The position numbers were made by a program, and so were the translations under genes. A DNA stretch of 64,000 nt, from NCBI GenBank assembly GCA_902775475.1, contig CACYME010000001.1, positions 124,001 through 188,000 on the forward strand, in the 5' to 3' direction. Position 1 is the first letter of the stretch. Each line of letters opens with the position of its first letter. Shown piece by piece: positions 18,801 to 27,800 of this stretch. The notes beneath the pieces were generated by a model. That model searched no databases, had not been told where the DNA came from, and worked only from the letters and a program-made list of their open reading frames with translations. This DNA comes from an uncultured Prevotellaceae bacterium (GTDB lineage: Bacteria; Bacteroidota; Bacteroidia; Bacteroidales; Bacteroidaceae).

Positions 18801-21800
18801 GTAGCCCTGGTCGCGCATCTTCGCTATCTGCTCCAGGCCGAGGCGGACGCCGCGCTTGGTGTAGTCGGCGGGGTACTTCACGTCGTCGAAGCCCAGCTCC
18901 ATGAGCGGTGCGGCACCCGTGGGGTCGAGGTGGAACTGCATGGTGATGGGCGAGCAGATCTCCTTGTCCTCGTCAATCTTCGGATAGAGCGGCACAGCGA
19001 GATAGGCGATGTCAAGGGGCTCACTGAGCGGCTCTTCCACGGTGAATTTGTTGTGGAAGGTGCTGGAGCACTCAAGGCGGAGCAGCTTCTTTGTCTCCAC
19101 ATACTCTTTCAGTAGCTGGTAGTAGTAGCCGTTGTGCTCATCCTCGGTCATGTAGGAAGCGGGCACGGTGGTGTAGGCATCAGGATACTTGTAACTGCCG
19201 CCGACCATCAGGCTGCGGAAATGGGCCAGGGCATCGGCCAAATAAATATTTGTCTGCTGCGCTTGCCCCTCAGTGTCGGTATAAGTCCATATAACGGGTT
19301 GCTCTTCCTCACCGACGATCTGCTTCAGGTAGGCAGCATCGAAGTCGCTCTTCGTGCCGAGGAAGAAGTCGAATTCCAGGTTTTCAATGGTCTGGTAGCC
19401 ACCACTCTCCAACGGGTAGCGCACGCGGACGCCAAAATCCTTCTCGGCCTCTACGCGGCTACAGCTGAAGTCGACCACGCCGTCGCTGGTCTCGGTGTCC
19501 TCGGTCAGCTCGATGAACATATTGCGCGGCATGATGGTGTTACTGTAGGCCGTACAGGTGTGGCTGCCGTAGGGGTTGCCCCAGCCTTCCAGGCTGCCGG
19601 GCTTGTAGGAGCCGAGGGTGTAGAGGGACACGAAGTACTCCTGTCCGGGCGTCAGCTCGAAGTAACGCTCGTCGAGCAGGTAGTACACATCGTCGCCTTC
19701 CTTATAGAAGCCATAGCGGGGAAGGTACTCGGGCTGGCCGGCGTATGTGGCAAGCAGGTCGTCGAGGCTGTCATAGAGCGTGTGGTTGTAGTCGCTGGCG
19801 TAAGCGTCGTTGTAGCCCACGTGGAAGGGCACGGCACCGTAGAGGTTGCCGCGGTCGCCGTCGTCAGTGGCATGCTCGTGGCAATAGACGTTCTGTCCGG
19901 TGATGGCTTCGTCAGCCTCTAAGCCGACCTTATTGGGGTCATCGCTGTAAGGATAGATACGGTAGAAGATCTCGCGGTCCTGACCCTGTCCGAAGTGTGG
20001 CAGCAGGGCGCTGGCCAGAGCGGTGATGCGCAGCTTCACACCCTTCTCGTCGTCGCAGACGTCGCTGGCCTGGGCGATGCGCACACGGGCCGAGTTGGTG
20101 TAGAACGTGATCTGGTCGACAGCATAGTCGGCACCGTAGGTATTCTCACAATAGTTGTCCACCTCCACATAATAGTGGCGTGAATCGCCCTCGAGGAAGG
20201 TACGGTCCTCGGGCGGCAGGTTACTGTAGCCGTAGACCTGGTACCACTTAGCCTTGTCGGTAGCGCCCTCGGTGGCGATATCGCCAGTCAGGAAGCTGAT
20301 GACAGGCATGGTAGCAGAGCTTTCGTAGCCAGGAAGCAGCTTGGTGGTGTAGCCGTCGACGACGGTGCCCACGGGGTAGCCGGTGTCGGTGTTGTAGGTA
20401 TAGACGCGGAAACGCACCTGCGGGGTGGTGTTGGGAATGCTGGTTCCATACCTCACGGCATCAGTCATGTCGGCGATATAGGCAGTGAAGTAAATCTCCG
20501 CACCGGCGCAGAGCTGGGCGTCGAACTCCAGACGGCCGATGGTACGGGCCTGCTCGGCGGCATCGACGTAGAGGAAGGAACCATAGTCCTTCGTGTCGCC
20601 GGTGGCCTTCTGGCTGGCGCGCTCGTGGGTGACGTCGTAGAGCGGCCCATGCTCATACCACAGAGCGTACATCGACTGCGAGTTAAGGGCGGTGTTAACC
20701 TCGTCACCATCGCCACGCGTGGTGGAGATGCCGGGCATGTTCATCGACTTGAGCAGGGTGTAGTCGCCGTGCAGGGGAGCGAAGCCGAAGCCGTCCCACG
20801 AGGGTGCGGTGAGCAGATGCCAGTCGGTGGCGCACTGGCCATAAAGGCGCGGATAGCAGAAGCCGTACTGGGCATCGGCGAACAGCATGGGAATCTTGGC
20901 GTAGTTGTCGAACGAAGTGAGCGGCTTGTCGTAGCGCGTCGTCGGGTCGTCGAAGAAGTCATCGAAGTTCAGCTCGGCGGCTTTCTTGTACTGCGACGAC
21001 ATGGTGTAGTCAGTGCGCTCGATGCCCTCGCTGCCCAACGGCTTCGGGGCGGCATCGACAATGAAGAACTCGGTGCTCACCGTGGGCACCTCGGTGATAG
21101 TAGTACCGTCGTCGTAGCCGAGGCAGCCCACGAGATGTAGGAACTGTCCGGGCTGGATGTTGAATTCCATCTTCTCGTTGGAGTCGCGCACACGCTCATA
21201 TTCGCCCCATAAGTCCTTCGTCTCAAAGATGGCCAGACGGGCATCCTCGCGGTGATATTCCGTGCCATACTTCTGCTCGCTTATCGAGCTGACGCCATCG
21301 GTCCAGGCGTTGCCAGCGGTGGAACCCTTCACCATGGGAATCTTGCGGCGGTAGAGCTTGCCCTCGTACTCGTAATAGGCATACCACTGCAGGTTGTTGC
21401 AGGGCTTCAGCTCACCGTTGACGTAGACGTAGTAGTGGTCAATCTCGGTGAGTGAGGTACGCAGCGAGAAGTTACCCTGAGCGGGCTTGGCGGCATCGCC
21501 GGAACCCATCACTGAGACGACGGTACGACCGTTGTACTCCATGAGGTGGAAGGTCTTGTCGTAGTCGGTGATGTCGGCGAAGGTCATGGTCTGTTCAGGC
21601 TGTAAGCCCTCCAGTGTGCTGATGACGTTGTTGAAGTGCTGGGCATCGGCCACCATCTCGTCGGCCACCACCTTGGCGGGCAGGATGTGGTAGATGTAGC
21701 GGATGGAGAGCGTAGGCTCGTGGACGAGGTAGCGCTTCGAGTCGTCGAGGCCGTCCATATAGCGGCTGACGTCGCAGGCGATGGTGATCTCCTCATAGTC

Positions 21801-24800
21801 ATCGCTGTTGAAGTTGTCAGGGGCCTTGAAGTCGATACCGATGTTGTTCACCGTAGGATTGGCACCGGTCATGACCTTGTACCAGCCGCGGTCCACTTGG
21901 TTGCCACCGGCCTCGGTGCTCATCAGCTGGGTGAGCTGCGAGTCGGTGCCGCCGTGGGGCACCAGGCAGGAGTGGTTCTTGTCGGTCTTCCAGTCATACC
22001 AGCGTATGTAGCCCATCGGCTCGGTGTCGTTGCCGCCGCCCAGATATTCCTGGAAGGGCAGCTTCAGTGTCTCCTGCTGGCCAGGCTGCAGCAGCAGGTA
22101 GTAGTTGTACTCCTTGGTGTGCACCTTCTGGCGGATATTACGCGTGGCGTAGTCGGGCGAATTGGCCAGCAGCGATGCTGGGTCGTTGGGGTTTACCTGT
22201 GGGCCGTTGTGGCTCTTGTTGTAGGTGCGGCCGGCGGCATAGCTGTTGTCGGCGGGGTCGTAGATGGCGTTCTTGCCGTAGTCCCATACGCGCTGGATGA
22301 GGTCGGCAGCAGCGGTGCCTGCGTCAGGCAGGTCCTGCGGCTGGCCCGGGCCGATGAACTCACGCGAGTCCTCAAAGCTGCGGTGGTAGAGCGGGTAGTG
22401 GATGCCGTGGTAGTGAATGAAGGGCTGGGCGGCCAGCTGCGGCTCGGTCATCAGGTCGTAGATGTACTTCACCTGCATCTGGCGAGGCTCCTTCGTCAGC
22501 ACGTCGGGGGATTCGGCGATGTCGTCGGTCAGCGTAGTGACGACGCACACCACACGCACTTCATCATAGCTCTTGTCAGCGGGCAGCTTGATGGTGGGGT
22601 CGTACTCATGGTGCTGGTTATCACGATACGGCAGGTTATCGGCATTGAAGTTACGGAAGTAGTAGCCGTACTCGTTGCCGAGGCTGACGTAGGGTGCCGT
22701 CGCCTCGAACTCGAGCATCTCGATAGGCTCGTTGGTGGCCTTGTCGACGAGGTACCAGCGCACGTAGGCCTTCTGGGCGAACTCCGTACGGTTGCTGGTC
22801 ACGTCGGCCACCACCTCGGGCCAGTTATGCAGGATGGTGGGCGTGCAGCTGTTCGATGCCGGGTCGTAGATAAGGGTCTTATACTTCGTCTTCAGCTCGG
22901 GAGAGTTGATGTTCGTGGCCTCGAAGGCGGTGCGGAACTTGAAGGTGTAGACGTAGTCGTAGTTAGGCTCATGGGCCTCGGGCTGAGTCCACCACCCATA
23001 TCCATTTTGATCATTGGAGAACTCCCAACGGCTGTTAGTGCCATTCCAAGCAATGGCATCAGGATAGGTAGCCCTGGGATCATCGGTGGAGAGTGCCACA
23101 TGCACCTGATAACGCGGATGTGTGCCTGCTTCCAGGGTGAGCGTGCCATCTTCAAGCTCGGTGACACCAACGTGATGATCGCCAACGTCGAAGGAACCAA
23201 AGTAGTAGCCGTAGTCACCCCAGTTGAAGTTGGTGTGATAGCTGAAGGGCACCACCTGGTCGTGGGTGTTGTACATCTGGCTCCAGCTCAGGGGACTGGG
23301 GCTGACGAGCGTGCCGTCGTTGGTGGTGAGCCAAGTACGCACATAGACCACCTTAGCATCAGGATGCTCCTTATGATACTCATCAAGGGCATGTTCGAGG
23401 GGCACGGTGACCGCCGTAGCAGTCTCTTCCACATGGATGACTTCAGTGCCCGTGCCGCCGGTAGCCTTCAGCTCGCCAAGGATGTTGTTCAAGAAACCGA
23501 AAGTATAGCGGGCGTAGGGTGTGGCATCGGCAGTGGCGGCCACCTCGCAGATGAGGCGGTAGCGCAGAGCCTGATTATATGTCATGTCAGTGGGCGCATA
23601 GAGGTCGGGCTGTCCCCAGCGGTGCCAGCTGTTTTCGCTGACGGTGGTCTGGCCGGTGGCCACTACAGTGTTGTTGTTCACCACCTCAAAGGGCAGGCCA
23701 CGCAGGTCGAGCGTCCATGTGCCGTCCTGGCGGCTGTTGCCGATGGCTACGGGCTGGCGCTGGCCAAGGTTGCCCATCATGTCAACAGGTGCAACATACC
23801 AGCTGACGTAATGGCTGGCCGAGAGTTCCTCCCAGCTGATGTTCCAGTCCAGGTCGGGGTCGTTGTTGGGCAGATCGGCCATGACGTCCATCGGGTTGTA
23901 GTCCATCCAGTCGATGGTGCGGTTGAACTGCGCCGTCTCTACATTATAGGCGAAGCTGTAGGTGTACTTCAGGTCGTAGTCCGGCTCGCGCTGCAGCGGG
24001 AGGGTCCGCTCCTCGGGGATGATGTCCTCCAGCTCGTTGCTGAACAGGCACACCACCTTATAGAGCATGTACTTCTTGGGAGCAGCAAGGGAGACGTGGA
24101 TCTCAGGCGGATCAAGAGGTCCGCCATTCGTGCCGAAGATGTAGAAGCCATGCTCCGGTATGCTGCACGTGGTGACAGTACCATTGTCATGGCCGTAGGT
24201 CACGGTGAGCTTGCCGGTAGGATCAACAGGATTGCCATCAAGGTCGGTGAGGTAGAAACGAGCGTAGCGAGGATGATTCTGCGGCCCTCGCAGCTTCTCA
24301 TGCTCCAAGGCCCAGGTGGTAGTGGCTGGAGCACCTTGCAGCGTCAGGTTGATGCTCGCATCATCGCGCGTCACGGTCTGCGTCACCTCATCCTCGGCGC
24401 CGTCGGTGTTCCTGTTGCCCTCAAAGTCGCTGGGGTCAGTAATCGTCCAGATGTAGCGCAGCTTGTAACCCGGGTCAGTGCCGCCGGTCGACGTGTCGTA
24501 CTCGTCGGAAAGCTCAAAGACAATCTGATAGCCGGGATAGTCAAGCGTGTGCATCTCCTTGTCATCAGGACAGGGCACATAGATAGCCGTGGCCTTGGCA
24601 ATTTGTTTGTTCCATAAGCCGTTTTGGTCATTCTGCGCTATCGTTTGGCTACTGACATTTTGGTTCATGTCGGTATAGAGGGTGAACACATTGCTCACGT
24701 TCTGCCAGGTACCGCTACCATCACCTGCGAGGTTAAAGCCCCAGTTACTATTCCAGGATGCCACAACGCCGCGGCCATCGACCGTCTGCACCGTGGAACC

Positions 24801-27800
24801 GTCGGGAGCCAGGACGTACCACTTCGCATAGAGGGAACCGGCGATGTCGGCGACCTCGGCATGAAGCTTGGCCAGGACATCAGCCTGCAAGGTGTTGGAT
24901 CCTATGTTGAGTTCTGTGCCAGCAACTGAACGGTTGGTGTCGTTGCCAAAGACGCGGTTCTTGATGTCTTTCTGGAAACTGATGACGGTCATCTTCTCCC
25001 ATGCGGGCTCCTGAGTGCCCGTCATCTCATTGGCCGAAGAGACCACGACAAGCTGATACTGCAACATATCGTCGGCAGAAATGCCATTGGTGGACACAAC
25101 AAGGTTGGTCGGGTCGATGCCGCCGGCTTCAGAGAGGTAATGACCAAAACGGCTGTAGGGCGACTCACAGTCGGTGGCAGGGTTGCCGTTGTAAGTGACA
25201 GTGAGGTCCTCGCTCGCAGCATTGACCGAGCCTCGCTTCATCAGGTAGAAGCGGGCGTACTTGGCATTGGCCACCAGGGCATCCGTCATGTCGAAGACGG
25301 GGGCGGCGGCATTGAGCGTCTTTACGTTGACCATCTTCTTCGTAGCAGCGATGTCGGTCTCGTTGAGCAAGGGGTAAGGAGGATTACCGTCCTCGGTGAA
25401 GTGGACTTCCACCTTCACCTTGTAGCCATCGGCAGGGTCGGCGGCGGTTTGGTTGTTCTCGTTGGTCACCCAAAGTTCGATGACCTTGCCCAACTGGTAA
25501 ACACCATTGGCGAAGGTCAGTGTGGCGTTCAGCTTGCCATTGATTGCGCTAGTATCCCAACTCTGGTTCTTATAGGCATAGACAGCCTTGTTATCGGATG
25601 CGCTGTGGTAGCAAGCACCTTCGATGCCACCTAACTGAATACCGCCAGTCGGTGGATTGTGTTGGCCCAGTGTCAGCGGGTCGCCGTTTTCATCAAGCAC
25701 AACCCATTTAGCGAAGCAGTTGTCGGTGTTCAGTGTCTCACTCATATCCGTAAAGGCGGCGTTTATGCGTTGCAGTAAACTTCTCGTGTCAGAATCTGTT
25801 GAGCCTGGAATATTTGTGGAAGTCGAGAAAGCATTACCGTTGCTAGCACCTTCGCTTGCCTGCACATAGATCTTAATGACCTTCATCGAGTTGTCCTGGT
25901 AGGAAATAGTGTACTCATAATCGTAGTCAGGCTCGTAGGCGGTGAGTGACGTAGCGCGGCGCGGCGCGTCGGCACGGGCAAAAGCATTGTAGCCGAAAGG
26001 CGCATCGACGGAAAGGGCCACATGCACCTGATAGTCGGTATAGCTGCCGGGAGCCGACAGGGTGACATCGCCGAGGGTGATGCCATTCTCGTCGTAGAGG
26101 TAATAGCCGTAAGTGGCATCATGGTTCGTGCCAAAGGCGTTCATGCCTGTGGGCACAGAGAGCTTGCCGGCTGGGCTGACCATCGTGCCACCCTGCGTAA
26201 GCCATACACGGGCGTACTTGGCTCCGCTGAGCGTGGCGTGGCTCAGGGGAACATCGACCGTTGCAGCGCTGCCATCTTCGAGCGTCACCGTCTCGCTATC
26301 CGTGTTGCCGGTGCCCTTCAGCGTGCCGAGGAACTCCGTGCGGGTGATGCTGACGGTGTAGGTGAGGCTCTTGTCGGCATCATTCTCGCCGGTGGCCGTC
26401 TCGTAGAGGCGGGCGACGATGTTCATGTTCTGCACGTCGGCGAAGGGGGTATCGGAGGGGGCATAGAAGGTGGCAGTGGTGCCGCTGACACTATAGGTCC
26501 AGGTGCCGGCCTGACGCTCGGTGCCCGTGGTAAGGGCCTGGGCGTTACCGCTGCCGTCCTCCACCGTCCACACGACGTGGTAGTCGGTGAGGGTGGAGAG
26601 ATAGCCGCTACCCTTGTGGGTATCGATGTTGAGGGGCACGGTCATGGAGACGGGACTCCACTCCACGGTGCCCGTGGCCTCGGTATGGCTGACGGGGTAC
26701 TTGAAGGTCCACGTGGTCTGCGCGTCCCAGTCCGGCTCGTTGACGACGGCTCCACCCTCGGTGACGGCGTTGTCGGCCGAGGCGACCATCACCACGCGGT
26801 ACTGGTTGAGCGTGGCATCGGTGAGGGTCAGCGTGACGGTGGGAGTAGTGATGCCGCTCTCATTATATATATAATAGCCGTAGTCGGCATGTCCGCTGAC
26901 GGTGCTGGTCGTGCCGCTAACGGTGAGCTTTCCCGTGGGGTCAACAGGCGTGCCGGTGCCGTCGGTGAGGTAGAAACGGGCATACTTAGCCCCGGAGGGC
27001 AGGGTGATGCCAGTCAGCTCGTAGCTCGTGGCGCTGGCATCGGCCAGGACGACGGGCACGGTGGTGGCCGTCACGCCGCTCTTCAGCTCGCCGAGGAAGT
27101 CCTTGGTGAAGAAGAAGGTGTAGCGCACGTTGGGCGTAGTACCCGTGGCTGACTCGTACACCTCGCAAACCACTTGATAGCTGTGGCCATCGGCGAAGGT
27201 CATACCCGTGGGGGCATAGATGGTGGGCTTTCCCCATATGGCCCACTCTGTGGCGGTGAAGGAGGTCTGCCCGGTGAGCACTGCCTCGTTGCTGGTGATG
27301 CTGAACACATTAGGCAGATTCAGTGTCCATGTGTTGGCTTGTGCCGCTGTACCGATTGACAACTGCTGCTTTGTAGTGCCGTCAGTGATGTACCAGACGA
27401 CGCGCTGTTCCCGTGACAGCTCTGCCCACGTGGTGCCCCAGTCAGCAGGGGCACCAGCAGTGGCATCGGCCTGCATCGAGGCTCCCCAAGCGATGGTGCC
27501 CGTCTTGTAGACAGTCTCAGTCAGTGCAGGTTTCACGAAACTATATGTATAGCTCACGTCAATGTCAGGCTCCTCAGCCACATCGTTGCCCGTAGCATTG
27601 ATGTTGTCAGTGGTGGTGGCTAACCAGCAAACGACACTGTAGTCACGCACGTCACCTCCAGTGCAGGACAGTGTCACCGTGGGTAGGGTGATGTCGCTGC
27701 CGCCATTATAGACATAATAGCCGCTGGTGGCTTTAACGCAAGCAGTTCCACCATTGACTGTCAACTTATGGGCATTGTCAGTGGGCGACACGGGCGTACC

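Noticed and set aside
15795-19115. 1106-codon plus-strand frame opposite the 4549-residue gene
   Set aside because: Antisense shadow in GC-rich coding DNA; composition dominated by Val, Gly, Ala, Leu and His, with no signal, motif or domain.
21636-24617. 993-codon plus-strand frame opposite the same gene
   Set aside because: Same type of antisense shadow; low-complexity hydrophobic and His-rich translation without family features.
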